Assembly (NCBI GenBank): GCA_902141825.1
Contig: CABFPG010000014.1
Span: 62,001-126,000 of the forward strand
Direction: 5' to 3'
Length of the DNA: 64,000 nt
DNA from: Thalassocella blandensis
Lineage (GTDB): Bacteria; Pseudomonadota; Gammaproteobacteria; Pseudomonadales; Cellvibrionaceae
Below are positions 48,299-60,000 of this stretch, in pieces. A program made the position numbers and the translations under genes. Every line of letters begins with the position of its first letter. Position 1 is the stretch's first letter. A model generated the notes under the pieces. The model was not told where the DNA came from. It did not search any database and was given only the letters and a program-made list of their open reading frames with translations.

Positions 48299-49225
48299 TT
48301 ACATCTTAGGCAGTGTGGCAAAGTGCTTTTTAAGCGCATCAAGTGCCAGGCGTATTTTAGCGGGTTCGCCGTCACGCTTAACGGTGACAGCGTTTACCGG
48401 CAAAGGCGACAAATGCCATTGGGGTAATATCTGAACGAGATTTCCTCGCTCTAACGCATCAAGCGCATCAGGGTAAGCGAGCTTCGCAATACCCAGTCCA
48501 TGTTCACACATTTCATGTAATGCAATTTGATTATTGGACGCATAGTTCACTGCAACATGCACACGTTGATTCCCTCCATGTGAGGAAAACACATCAAACA
48601 TTAATTCGGACTGGCTCACACCCTGTCGTACTGTGTGAATGACTTCCTGCGCCGATGCGATCCAGCGATGGTGTTGTAAGTTTTCAATCGTTTCGGGTAT
48701 GCCATAACGCTCAAGATAACGAGCGGACGCGCATAGCACGCCTTCGATTTCAGTAAGGCGACGACTAATCCACGTTGAATCCGCCATTTTCCCAACACGC
48801 ACTGCAATATCAACCCGATTCTGGATCAAGTCCACCATTTGATCGTCAAGCAATAGACTTAAGCGAAGGTTGGGGGAGGCATTGAGTAATGGAAATAGTG
48901 CAGCGGAAATATGCGCTGCGAAGCCAACGGGCGCCGAGATGCGTATTTCTCCTTCGGGGCTGTCACGCGAATCTGCGAGTGATGTTTTGACTGCGTTTGC
49001 AGCTTCTAAGACCCGTAAACAATGCGGGTAGCATCGCTCGCCAGCTTCGGTCAAAGAGAGTCTTCGTGTGGATCTGTTTAGCAGGGTTACGCCGGAGTGC
49101 TGTTCCAATGCTCTAAGGGTCTGGCTAATCGCAGATGGGCTCATACCAAGTCGTCTGCCAGCCTCGCTCATCGATCCGGATTGGACGGTTTCTGCAAAAA
49201 CTATATAGGCTTTTAAATCGCTCAT
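48299..49225 (-). CDS. LysR-type transcriptional regulator
   Basis: 308 residues. The N-terminal winged HTH (MSEAGRRLGMSPSAISQTLRALEQHSGVTLLNR, about 18-52) and the effector-binding domain (about 90-300) are standard for the CrgA/AaeR-like branch. It is divergent from the NAD(P)-binding protein gene, with 110 bases between, the usual arrangement of a LysR regulator and its target. The inducer is unknown. Confidence 0.93.
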   Translation of the reverse strand: MSDLKAYIVFAETVQSGSMSEAGRRLGMSPSAISQTLRALEQHSGVTLLNRSTRRLSLTEAGERCYPHCLRVLEAANAVKTSLADSRDSPEGEIRISAPVGFAAHISAALFPLLNASPNLRLSLLLDDQMVDLIQNRVDIAVRVGKMADSTWISRRLTEIEGVLCASARYLERYGIPETIENLQHHRWIASAQEVIHTVRQGVSQSELMFDVFSSHGGNQRVHVAVNYASNNQIALHEMCEHGLGIAKLAYPDALDALERGNLVQILPQWHLSPLPVNAVTVKRDGEPAKIRLALDALKKHFATLPKM

Positions 49226-49335
49226 TTTGAAGCTCAGCTTAAAAAAGATTCAATTAAATAGGGGCTAATCAAATAATTGTTAAGTATCTATTATAAGCTG
49301 AAATTCAAGAGTCAACTAGAAATGAGGATGTAACA

Positions 49336-50004
49336 ATGAAAATTGCACTTATCGGCGCCACGGGTTTTGTGGGTTCAGAAGTTTTGCTGGAACTAAAAAG
49401 ACGAGGGCATGAGGTGACGGTGCTGACGCGCTCACCTGACAAATTGAAAGATCAGACCGGGATTTTACCTATTCAGGCTAGCGCATATGATTCAGTAAAA
49501 ATTTCCGACGCTGTTAAGGGGCACGATGCTGTGATATCGGCTTTTAATCCCGGCTGGGACGATGCTGAGCTATACAAAAACTTTATGGCTGGTCATAAAG
49601 CCATTGTCCAGGGTGTTGAAAATGCACAGGTCAAGCGCTTGATTGTTGTTGGTGGGGCTGGCAGTCTTTTTGTTGCGCCAAACCTGCAATTAGTGGATAC
49701 CCCTGAGTTTTCCCAGCATGTTCCCGCGAATATTGTTCCTGGCGCAAAAGCCGCTCGGGACGCATTATTAGACATGGAAAAAAACACGGTGCTGGACTGG
49801 ACCTTTGTCAGTCCGCCGGCTTTTTTGGAACCGGGTGATCGCACAGGCAGTTATCGTTTGGGAAAAGATGATTTATTAATGGATGGCGACTCCCCGGCAA
49901 AAATTTCAGTCGCAGACTTAGCTGTGGCCATCGTAGATGAGGCAGAGCAAGCTCGTTTTATCCGGAGCCGTTTTACCGTTGCTGCTGTTGTGCCATCAGA
50001 GTAA
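49336..50004 (+). CDS. NAD(P)-binding atypical SDR (NmrA-like)
   Basis: 222 residues. GATGFVGSEV (8-17) is the glycine-rich cofactor motif, followed by RRGHEVTVLTRSPDKL, where Arg suggests NADP. A VVGGAGSLF segment and a WTFVSPPAFLEPG motif fit the NmrA/YwnB-like group. No Tyr-Lys catalytic pair is evident. It is likely an oxidoreductase or redox sensor controlled by the divergent LysR regulator. GAGGATG precedes the ATG. Confidence 0.87.
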   Translation: MKIALIGATGFVGSEVLLELKRRGHEVTVLTRSPDKLKDQTGILPIQASAYDSVKISDAVKGHDAVISAFNPGWDDAELYKNFMAGHKAIVQGVENAQVKRLIVVGGAGSLFVAPNLQLVDTPEFSQHVPANIVPGAKAARDALLDMEKNTVLDWTFVSPPAFLEPGDRTGSYRLGKDDLLMDGDSPAKISVADLAVAIVDEAEQARFIRSRFTVAAVVPSE

Positions 50005-50956
50005 TCCAGCAGCTAAATTGTTGAAGGCTAGGGCTGCTTTGGTGTTGGTCATGTAAAATTCATGTCAAAGATAAACTGCTCTTACCTGGCACGATGTTTT
50101 TTTCATTGGGCACCTGTGATAAGCCAGTGAGTTGACACTGTTTTGTTGGCTCGCTCGCGGAGGTGTCCGATCTTAGTCTGCATTGCCTCACTGTTTGTAT
50201 TGCTATTTTTCCCATATGTAACCATATCCGTTTGTGCTAGTTGTTGCGGTCACTTTAACAACTATTGCCATCTTCTTTTTTAATCTGTGCCTTTATTTTT
50301 GTGCTAGTGCATTTTTTGTGCTCCCGATGTGGTGTTTAAATTGTTCTTTTGGGGGCGGCTAATTTAAAAAATATTTTATTAGCGAACTTTCTAGGTGTTT
50401 TCTATTTTGTCTGATTTAAACACCTTGTTTTTCCTCTCTTGATTTCTCTTCAGAAAAATATCGACCGCTAATAAAGTTGTTCTTTCTTGTAGCTGTTTCT
50501 GTCTTATCTATGCATTTATTCTTCGAGCCTGAACGCAAGCTGAATCTAGCCTGAATGGTTTAAAGGTTTTATGAGAGTAAATGATTATAAGACGTTTTAT
50601 TTTTAATTTTAGTTTTGTGTTCGGCCTGGATTTAGCGGGGGTAAGGTACTTTTTTTGGCGTGAAATAAAATTGTACATATGTACAAAATATTCTAATATC
50701 AGTTCGGGCTGACGAGAGGGACCTTATCAGCTTGTGATTAAATGACGTTAAATTTGCATGGAAGATTATAAAGATGAGGGTGAAGGTTGACGGTTGAATA
50801 GAAAAATAGTGTGAGTTTGCTGGGAGTTTTGCCCGTGTTAACTCCCGTTTTGGCTTTTAACTTTGATTGTTTGATGCTTTTATCTTTGTTTTCTTTCGCG
50901 CAGTTATGCAACAGGTTAATAACTATTACACTTTAAACAAACTATCAGGAAATTAT
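50005..50956. other. T-rich intergenic region with a 16-bp palindrome
   Basis: 952 bases. It has strikingly T-rich composition on the + strand (50085-50560) and no convincing frame. A perfect palindrome lies at 50671-50686. A short imperfect GGTGAAGGTTGACGGTTGAA-type repeat is at 50779-50798. Promoters for the PKD-protein/subtilase pair should be here. Confidence 0.55.
50671..50686. promoter_or_regulatory. Perfect 16-bp palindrome TTGTACATATGTACAA
   Basis: TTGTACATATGTACAA is fully self-complementary and lies 271 bases before the PKD-protein ATG. Such a site suits a dimeric regulator. Confidence 0.55.
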
Positions 50957-52081
50957 ATGTATAACTTAAGAATATTTGTTTCTTTTGTTCTGTCTCTCGC
51001 CTTTTTTGTTTCTAGCAGTATTGCATTAGCAGGTACCAAACTCACTATTCGGTATGAAAATAAGCAGCCGGTTACAGTCGATGTCAGTGTGCTGGGGGAT
51101 ATCTTTGATGTGCTTGATCAAACAAGAGCTGAAGCAGAGTCTGAATTAAAAAGTAAAATTGGCAGCGAAAAGTTTGCGGGTTTAAAGGCTTTTACGGATA
51201 TCAAAGTGGATTTTGATGAGGATGTCGTTGTAAACAAAGTGGTAACGAAGGACGGTATTGATGTTCGAGTAGATGCTTACAAGGGAAATATCAATATGAA
51301 AATAAAACCTTGTATTGGAAAGCGGCCAAAAATTGATATTGATTTTTCTCGTATTCAAGCGTTATCTGAATACAATATTTACACGGGTTTAGATCCGTTT
51401 GACGTGAAGTTTATTGGCTATGATTTTGATTTAAGTACGGGTATTAATATTTGTAATGTCGTAGTTCCCATTGTAAATGTATTTAAACCATGGATTGAAA
51501 AAGAGTTAGGAAAATCATTTAAAAAGAGTCTTGTAAAGGGCTTTGAAAAAGAGTTGGATCTGGATGTCCCAGGTATACTAGGTGAGAATACGCTGCTTGG
51601 GAATGCTATTTCTTATATCCCTTCAATTGTATTTGTCAACGCTGGTATAAATAAAGACGAAGTGGTAAGCGCGTTGTTAGATCCCCTGGAAGGCACAAAA
51701 GTTACATTGACTTTTGATGAGGATGGCGAACGTACCGATGATGATGTTAATGATCGTATCATCATTGATATTGATGTGCCTTGGATCTCTCCACCACGAG
51801 CGAGTTTTAGCTACGAAGTTTCAGGTACTTCCGTAGCGGTAGATGGGTCATCCAGTCGGGATACAGATGGTGGCTCTATCGTGAGATACAAGTGGGACTT
51901 TGGCGATGGCAGAACCGTGGCTTCCGGTTCAAGCACCTACGTGCATCGGTATTCCAGAGGTGGACACTATATGGTGCGTCTAACGGTAACGGATGATGAG
52001 GGCTCAACAAGTACTACGAGTCAAATGGTTCAAGTGTCTCTGTGTGAGAATGGTCTAATCGATTTGTGTCCGATTCAATAA
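50957..52081 (+). CDS. Secreted PKD-domain partner protein of unknown function
   Basis: 374 residues from the ATG at 50957 (AGGAA upstream); the frame is open from 50867. Signal peptide ends SIALAG. Residues about 25-270 alternate strands and amphipathic helices (FKPWIEKELGKSFKKSLVKG) and contain two Cys (CIGK, INIC); I do not recognise the fold. A PKD domain follows (about 282-358: FSYEVSGTSVAVDGSSSRDTD, YKWDFGDGR, RLTVTDDEGS), then a short tail C-x-NG-x4-CPIQ. The next gene, a subtilase, ends with a nearly identical PKD domain and tail. The pair probably works together (partner, inhibitor or chaperone), but this is inference. Confidence 0.72.
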   Translation: MYNLRIFVSFVLSLAFFVSSSIALAGTKLTIRYENKQPVTVDVSVLGDIFDVLDQTRAEAESELKSKIGSEKFAGLKAFTDIKVDFDEDVVVNKVVTKDGIDVRVDAYKGNINMKIKPCIGKRPKIDIDFSRIQALSEYNIYTGLDPFDVKFIGYDFDLSTGINICNVVVPIVNVFKPWIEKELGKSFKKSLVKGFEKELDLDVPGILGENTLLGNAISYIPSIVFVNAGINKDEVVSALLDPLEGTKVTLTFDEDGERTDDDVNDRIIIDIDVPWISPPRASFSYEVSGTSVAVDGSSSRDTDGGSIVRYKWDFGDGRTVASGSSTYVHRYSRGGHYMVRLTVTDDEGSTSTTSQMVQVSLCENGLIDLCPIQ

Positions 52082-52094
52082 TCAGGAAGTCCAC

Positions 52095-53450
52095 ATGAAG
52101 AAAACTGCAAATGTCATAATGCTGCTCTTACTGACTGCTGTGTCAGCAAGAGCAGCAGCTCTAAGTCTCTTTCCGCTACCTGAGCCAGAATGTTTAAATC
52201 CCTCCAGTCAGCAGTTTACAATGCCCTTTATCAATCAGGGTTATCATACTCGAGTATCTTGGCATTTGTCGGCGCACAAGGTGCCTCAGGCATGGAAGTA
52301 CAGCACTGGTAAAAATATTACAGTTGGAGTAATTGACACTGGCGTCATGTCTGAACAGGATGTCTTTTGGCAATTGTTCAGTACGGGGTTATCCAGTAAT
52401 CGCACTTTTGCTGCTGAAAAACCCCCAGTAGAAACAGACGTTCTCAAGCTGCCTTGGCATGGTACCTCAGTGGCGAGTGTATTGGCTGCTCCTGTGACGC
52501 ATACGGATACAATTGCCGGTGTTGCGTATAATGCAAATCTAATAGCCTATGCCGTTCATGATGACCCGGTTATTGCGCATGTCGGTAAATTCAGTGCGAA
52601 ATTGAAGAAAATGGCTGACAATCCAAAGGTAAAAATTATCAATATCTCCATGGGTAAAGCCGTAGCTGACAGTGCACTGAAGTCTGCAATAGCTTATGCG
52701 CTTGGCAAAGGTAAATTAATTTTTGCTTCTGCTGGGGTTACCAAGAATTTGGTAATCTATCCAGGTAATTATGATGATATGTATGGATTGTTTACTGTAA
52801 CTGGAGTGGAATACCGTGAAAGTGATCCGCGAGGTAAAAACTTAAGGATTGCGAAAAGTCCATTATTTACGAATTCATATGGGAGCGCTGTAGATTTTGT
52901 AGCATATGTTTCCAGGCCTTCGGATGGCGCAGGGGCGTTAACCTTGCATCCTTCTGAAGCCTGTGTTTCCAACGGGAAAGGGTCCTCAATGGCTGCGCCT
53001 ACCATCGCGGGAATTGCTGCCTTGGTGTGGTCTGCTAACCCGTCGTTGACACGAACTGAAGTGGTGAACATCCTGAAAAAATCTTCTAGTTTATACCCCA
53101 GCAAGAGTGATAGTTTTGGTTACGGAATAGTAGATGCAGAAAAAGCGTTGACCCTGGCAACTGCACCTGTAGCGAAATTTGTACCTTTTGTTTTTGGTGG
53201 CTCCGTACGGTTGGATGCCCATGAAAGTTATGATGTCGATGGTGGGGCAATTAAAAAGTACCACTGGGATTTTGGTGATGGAACACCTGTGTACAGTGAT
53301 GTTCTTTCTTCAATGATGCACTATTATTCTCGCAGCGGTGTTTATTCTGTAAAGTTAACCGTTACGGATGATGAAGGTGTAATGTCCAAGAGCAATACGC
53401 AAATCGTTAGAATCTGCTCGCCGAATGGAGGGCCTTGTCCGGCGATGTAA
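52095..53450 (+). CDS. Secreted S8 subtilase with PKD domain and altered oxyanion site
   Basis: 451 residues with a signal peptide (about 1-20). Catalytic Asp in VGVIDTGV, His in WHGTSVASVL and Ser in GKGSSMAAPT are present. The oxyanion segment, normally ASAGN, reads FASAGV-TKN, so the usual Asn is Val. The family domain covers about 50-355. A PKD domain (about 362-438, KKYHWDFGDG, KLTVTDDEGV) and a tail CSPNGGPCPAM close the chain. It starts 13 bases after the partner gene, so one operon. Whether it is an active protease is uncertain because of the Val. Confidence 0.9.
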   Translation: MKKTANVIMLLLLTAVSARAAALSLFPLPEPECLNPSSQQFTMPFINQGYHTRVSWHLSAHKVPQAWKYSTGKNITVGVIDTGVMSEQDVFWQLFSTGLSSNRTFAAEKPPVETDVLKLPWHGTSVASVLAAPVTHTDTIAGVAYNANLIAYAVHDDPVIAHVGKFSAKLKKMADNPKVKIINISMGKAVADSALKSAIAYALGKGKLIFASAGVTKNLVIYPGNYDDMYGLFTVTGVEYRESDPRGKNLRIAKSPLFTNSYGSAVDFVAYVSRPSDGAGALTLHPSEACVSNGKGSSMAAPTIAGIAALVWSANPSLTRTEVVNILKKSSSLYPSKSDSFGYGIVDAEKALTLATAPVAKFVPFVFGGSVRLDAHESYDVDGGAIKKYHWDFGDGTPVYSDVLSSMMHYYSRSGVYSVKLTVTDDEGVMSKSNTQIVRICSPNGGPCPAM

Positions 53451-54069
53451 AATAAATAGAACTAAAACAGTGCAAGATATGAAGAGGGAAGCTTTGTATC
53501 TTGCTTTTGCGATTCCTGCGAAAGACGAATTGCATTCCTCCCGACAGTTCTGCTAGCAAAGCCTCTTACAAGCCTTCTGGCAATCACACTGAAAGTCTTC
53601 CTGGAAATCATCCAGGTAATTCTTCAAAAAATTATCACTTCATCAAATTGAAATATAAACATTCAATGTTTTTCTGTTCGGGTTTTTGCTTACCTGAAGA
53701 ATTCCTTATTAACTCTTGCATAATACAATTCAACACAATGAAAACCGAATCATTTGAATTTCTCTGCTCGACCGGGCTTTCGTATAGCAATCAAAATTTA
53801 ATGGTAAAACCCCCAAACCCTCTATAAACCCCCAAAAAATAATTATTAATTACTTTCTGAAAACGTTTCCATATTTAAAAGGTGATTTCGATCTAAGAAT
53901 TTAGAGGACAAGTGAAATACTGTTCGCCCTAACTAGGGAAACAAATTACGAAAAGATCAGACGGATCAAGCCCTTCTTAAAGCAGCAGAAAGTGGAACTT
54001 AACACCAGAAAATTGGAATAGTAGGTTAGCGGTAGGATTTTCTTTGATAACAAAAAATGGTAATGACAA
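53451..54069. other. Promoter region of the GH87-like gene
   Basis: 619 bases; a 108-residue frame at 53501-53827 has no protein-like pattern. The LacI-type operator-like site (53859-53870) lies about 200 bases before the ATG. No terminator with T run seen after the subtilase gene. Confidence 0.5.
53859..53870. promoter_or_regulatory. LacI-family-type operator upstream of GH87-like gene
   Basis: GAAAACGTTTCC is an inverted repeat with central CG and one mismatch, similar to the perfect GAAAACGTTTTC at 45678-45689. Confidence 0.5.
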
Positions 54070-57000
54070 ATGAAATTGTACAGACCAAAAATACATGCAA
54101 TGTGGAGTCGCAGCATAAGTCAAAAACTTATGCTGGCCACGGCAATCATAGCATGCAGCTCAAATACCCAGGCGGATAGCGCAAATCAGGGCGCTTATCA
54201 AATGCCTTATACTCGTTATGAAGCGGACCTTGGAAATTATAGTGGAAGCTTAAAACAATCTTTAGATTTTGATCAGGCCGATACAGCGTCTGAAGCATCC
54301 GAACAAAAATATGTTGAATTGTCTTCGAATGGTAATAGCGTAAGCTGGCAAGTGAACACGGTTGGTGACGGTGTTACCGTTCGTTTTACCTTGCCGGACT
54401 CCAGTGACGGATCTGGAACGGAAGGAAGCCTGCAAGTATACGTAAATGGTGCAAAAGTGGATATCGTGCAATACGGAATAACGCATTCCGAGGTGCCGTT
54501 AACTTCATATTGGGCATGGCAGTATTTTCCAAGCGTTGAACCAGAAAATCATCCTGCTGATCGACCTAGAATGCGTTTTGATGAAACCCACTTTCAGCTT
54601 AAAGGCGTAAAACTGCAAGCGGGCGATACTCTGACTTTAGAAAAGACCAGTGGTCAAGCCCTGGGTGTTGATTTTATCGAACTTGAAGATATCCCAACGG
54701 CATATACAAAGCCAAACGGTTTTGTCTCCATCGCAGATTTTGGTGCGGTTGCTAATGATGGAAAGGATGATCTTCCGGCAATTAAGCAAGCGATGGATAG
54801 CGCTCATAGCGCAGGAACGGGCGTGTACTTTCCACCTGGAAAATGGGAATTAAATGATAAGTTAGAAGTGGGGAATCGTGTAGATGCCTGGAATCTTGCT
54901 CAGGGGTATCAGGGGCTAAAATTTAAAGGGGCGGGTATCTGGCATACCAATCTGTACTTCATGAATGACGGAGTTTTTTCCGGTGGTATTCTCGGTCGTA
55001 CCAGTGAAGTGGAATTCTCGGACTTTTATTTGAGTACCATAAACAATAAGCGTTTCGATGCTCCTGGTCAGTACATGATTTATAAGGGGTTTATGGGAAC
55101 CTATGGTGATAACAGTAAAATTCACAATGTTTGGATAGAGCATTTTGAAGTAGGGGCCTGGATTGCCGGTTATGATGCTCCGTATCCTATCGACATCACC
55201 AAAAACCTGACTATCTCTCATGCGCGTATCCGTAACAATTATGCGGATGGCGTTAACTTTTCTCAAGGAACCTCTTATTCCATTGTTGAACACAGCAACG
55301 TCCGTAATGGTGGTGATGATGCTCTTGCCGTGTGGCCAAATAATGGCAACGAGGCGCCCGAAGCGGTTGAAAATACGTTTCGTTACAACACTATGGAACA
55401 TACATGGCGAGCAGGCAGTTTTGCTATTTTTGGTGGGCGAGGCCACAAAGGGCATAATTTGCTGATTCGTGATTGTTTCGCAGGCTCTGGTATGCGATTT
55501 ACGACCGATTTTCCTGGTTATGGGTTTAGCTCCAGCGGCACCATGCATTTTTACGATGTGGATATTTATCGCTGTGGTACAAGCAAAGATCTTTGGAATA
55601 ATTCTCGTGGTGCACTAGAGCTGAATTCTTCGAAAGGTATTAATAATTTACTGTTTGAAAATATCTATATTGAAGATGCTCAGCGCCACGGCATTCAAAT
55701 TTTCGGCAATAGCTATAGCAATATGGTGTTGAACGAAGTAACGATTAATGGCTCCGGTAAAGATTATACAACGGCTAGTGCTGATGGAAATATTTACGGT
55801 GGTGCTGGTGCATATTCAGAAGCTAATAGTGGAACCTTTATTTTAAGAAATCCTGATTTTCGCGATATTGAGGATGGTGAAAATCTCGTTGCACGTAGTC
55901 CTGGATTTAAATATGACGTACGTTACGAAAATGTCGCTGTAACTGGAATAGAAATAGATAACAATCTGCCAAACCCAATGGAATTAGCGCTTGGTGAAAC
56001 TGTTACCTTGAATGTCGGTGTTGTGCCGGTACAAGCACAAAACAAAAATTTTACGGTAAGTTCCAGCAGTCCGGTAATTGATGTACTCAGTAGCGATAAG
56101 TCGACCATGACCTTGCGCGCGAACGGCATTGGCAGTGCAGTAATTTTAGTGAAATCGGAGGATGGAGGGTATACAGACTCGATTACGTTGGATGTGATTC
56201 CTTCGGTGAATGTTGAAGCTTTGCAGTCCACTATGAGTGAAGCGGGCGGAAGCGCAACGATTCGTTTTTCTGCTGAGGGCATTAAAGAAGATATTCAGAT
56301 AGCCTACAGTGTAAGTGGTTCTGCAAATGCGTCAGACTACACCAGCATGCCAGCACTTGCAGGGACGGTAACCTTAAGCGAATGGCAATCTACGCAGGAA
56401 ATTGTGTTGACTGCTATCGATGATGCGCTGTTTGAGAATAGCGAAACCATTACGCTGACCTTGCAGGCACCAATGCCTGGCAGTGGTTATCGGCTGGGAA
56501 GTGAAAGTGCCACGGTGACCATTATTGATAATGAATTGCCTAGTTGTACTGCGCCTGCGATTGGTACATCAACCGTCGCACCTGGAATAGATGGGAATGT
56601 GGATGCTGTCTGGGAAAGTGCATCGCTGCAACAATCTGTTGCCAATGCAACATATGGTGCTATTCCTTCTGGTTTTTCGGGTTCTTGGCGGGCACTGGCT
56701 ACTTCAGAGGCGCTCTTTGTATTGGTGCAGGTGCAAGACGCTGATCTGAAAAACGATTCGGGGGCAAACTGGTGGGAAGACGATGTTGTCGAGCTGTTTA
56801 TTGATGCGGATAATAGCAAAGGCAGCAGTTACGACGGTTCCAATGACTACCAATTGGGTTTTCGCTGGAATGACGGCACCATCCATCTTGGTGGGACATC
56901 GGCACAAAACACTGCAGGAATCCAACATAGCATGGTGGCAACCTCTGGAGGATATACCTTGGAAGTTGCGATTCCCTGGACGACCTTAGGTATCGACATT

Positions 57001-60000
57001 TTTGCTGGTAAGCAAATAGGTTTGGATGTAGCGATTGATAATGACAATGGTGGCGGCACTCGCGACGCACAGCTGACAGCAATTGATACTACCGGTACGG
57101 CCTGGTCAACTCCCAGTGTTTTCGGAAGCGTTTTTGTGACGGATTGCGGTGGCGGTGATTTAGATACTGGTACACCAACACCAACACCAACACCAACACC
57201 AACACCAACCGTGAACCCGACGCCCACACCGACGGCTACCCCTACCGCAACGCCAACGGCGACGCCCACGATTACGCCAACAGCGACGCCAACACCAACA
57301 CCAACACCTACACCTACACCAACAATCGTACCTACGCCTACGGTGGAGCCTACGCCAACCCCGACGCCGCCACCAAGTTGCAGTGCGCCGGTGATTAAGG
57401 CAGAAAATACTAATCCATCTATCGATGGGAGTGTTGACAGCGTGTGGGACAACGCACCGTCCATGAATATTGGGAAAGTGACAACAGGTGTTAAGCCGTC
57501 TGCCTTTAGTGGTCAATGGAAGGCTGTAGCCACTACCGATGCTTTGTATCTACTGGTTCAGGTGTCTGACAGTCAGCTTTTAAACGATTCAGGAAATAAC
57601 TGGTGGGAAGATGATGCAGTCGAATTGTTCATTGATGCGGATAACAGCAAAGGTTCCAGCTACGATTTCGTAAATGACTTCCAGTTAGGCTTCCGTTGGA
57701 ATGACGGCAGTGTTCATGTGGGGGGTAACTCAGTACAGAACACGGCAGGTATTCAGCACGCAATGGTACCGACGGCAGCAGGCTATACCCTTGAAGTCTC
57801 TATTCCCTGGAATACTTTAAATACCAGTATGGTGCCTGGTATGACCATTGGCCTCGACGTGGCGATCGACAGTGATACCAATGGCGGTGGTCGAGACGGG
57901 CAGGTCGCGAGTTTTGCCGCGAATGATACTGGTTGGCAGAATCCTTCTGTGTTCGGCAGTGTAGAAATATCCAGCTGTGAAGGCGATGACGGCACTTCAC
58001 CCACCACTCCTGGTGCGGTATATATCATAAACCGTTGGTTAGGAACTTACCTTTACGATGCTGGTGATCAGGTAGGTTACGGCCAAAAGTCCAGTGATTC
58101 CAATTACCAGTGGCTTCAGGAAGATGTAGGGAGTGGCCAGGTGGAATTCAAAAACGTCGCTACTGGTGATTACCTTCATATCGAGCATCAAACGGGTAAA
58201 GTTGAATCGTCACAACGGAATCCAATATGGGAAAGCTCTCGTTGGACTATAAACCCTGTGAGCAGTGATGTGATTAATCTTTGCAGTGCTTGGCATTCCA
58301 GTGAATGTATGAATGTGGAAGGGCAGTCTGGTGGAGTAGAGTACGGATTTATTTGGCCAATCTGGGAAAGTGGTCAATGGCGTATTGTTTCTGCCGGTGG
58401 GCCGCAGCCCACGCCTACTGTGCAGCCAACGCCCACACCGACAGTGCAGCCAACGCCTACAGTGACTGTTACGCCAACACCAACACCGACCTCAACGCCT
58501 ACGGCAACTGTGACGCCTACGCCTACACTCACACCAACGTTCACACCAACGCCGACATCGACACCAACACCGACACCAACAATAGTACCTACTATCACGC
58601 CGACTCCACCGCCAGTACCTCCTACAGGTGATCGCGGAATGGATATGCCGTGGGTAGAGTACCAAGCAGAAAATGCGGAAACGAATGCAGAAATTCTGCA
58701 GCCAAATCGCACGAAATGGAACGATAACTTTATTCAGGCGGAAGCGATTGGGCGCAGTGCAGTGCGGTTAAATAAAACCAATGATTACGTAGCGTTTACA
58801 ACTGAATATCCTGCCAATTCTATCGTTGTGCGTTTCTCAATCCCTGATGCCCCTGGCGGAGGCGGTATCGATAAAACACTTGGATTGTATATCAATGGCA
58901 ATCGCGTTCAGTCTTTGGAGTTAACGTCTAAATATGCCTGGTCCTATCGTGGCGGGTTAATTGGTGATCCGATTGTGGATATTCCAGCGGAGCAACCACA
59001 TACCTTCTTTGACGAAGTGGCGGTGTTGCTTGATGAGCCTATTCCTGTGGGGGCTGAAGTAAAACTCCAGCGGGATGCGCAAGATGACGCCGCGTTCTAT
59101 GTTATCGATCTTGTCGATTTTGAAGATGTGGCTCCGCCGCTGGAAATGCCAGCCGGCTTTACCTCAATAACTGAGTTTGGTGTGCAGCCAAATGATGGGA
59201 TAAATCATGCAGATGATATTGCTCGTGCAATGAAGTCCACCCAGAAATTATGGTTTCCACCCGGTGAATACTTGGCGACGGAAATCAGCGGTGGGAATGT
59301 GGGGATCGATAACCCTGGAATTGAAGTGCGCGGTGCTGGTATGTGGTACACCACAATCAAAGGCCCGAAAGCCATGTTTTTCTGTATCGGTGCAACCTCA
59401 TCATGTAAATACTACGACTTATCCATTCGAGGTGAATCCAAGGCGCGTGCTGAAGAATCCGAAGGCGTACAAAAGGCTTTTGCTGGCCCCATGGGACGTA
59501 ACTCGGTTATCGAAAATGTATGGGTTGAACACGTAGTGAGCGCGGTATGGGTAGGGAATGATCCCCCACACCAAACACAACCCACAGAAAACCTGACGAT
59601 TCGCAATATGCGTATTCGTAATCTCTATGCGGACGGCGTGAATCTGGATAACGGAACCTCAAATAGCCTGGTGGAGAATTCTCATTTCCGTAATACAGGG
59701 GATGATGCCGCAGTGGTCTGGTCAATTAAATGGTCTGACTGGGTATATGATAAAACCGTCCAAATGGGCCCGGATTTCATCGATCCAGAAGCGCGCGATT
59801 TGCCTGATCAGGGTGTGGGGCATGGCAATGTCTTCCGTAAGCTGACGGTGCAAATGCCTTGGCGTGCCAACTGTTTTGCAAACTATGGTGGTTACGACAA
59901 TGTGTTCGAAGACAGTGTCTGTGAAGATGTATTGACCTACCCAGGTATTCTTATCGCCAATGAATTTTCGCCATACCCATTTGGGCCGGAAGTAACGACC

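Noticed and set aside
53501-53827. 108-residue frame before the GH87-like gene
   Set aside because: Ser/Asn/Pro-rich with no domain and no ribosome site.
56847-57464. Val/Gly repeat frame opposite the GH87-like gene
   Set aside because: Antisense of the Pro-Thr linker; GVGVGV repeats arise from the CCAACA units.
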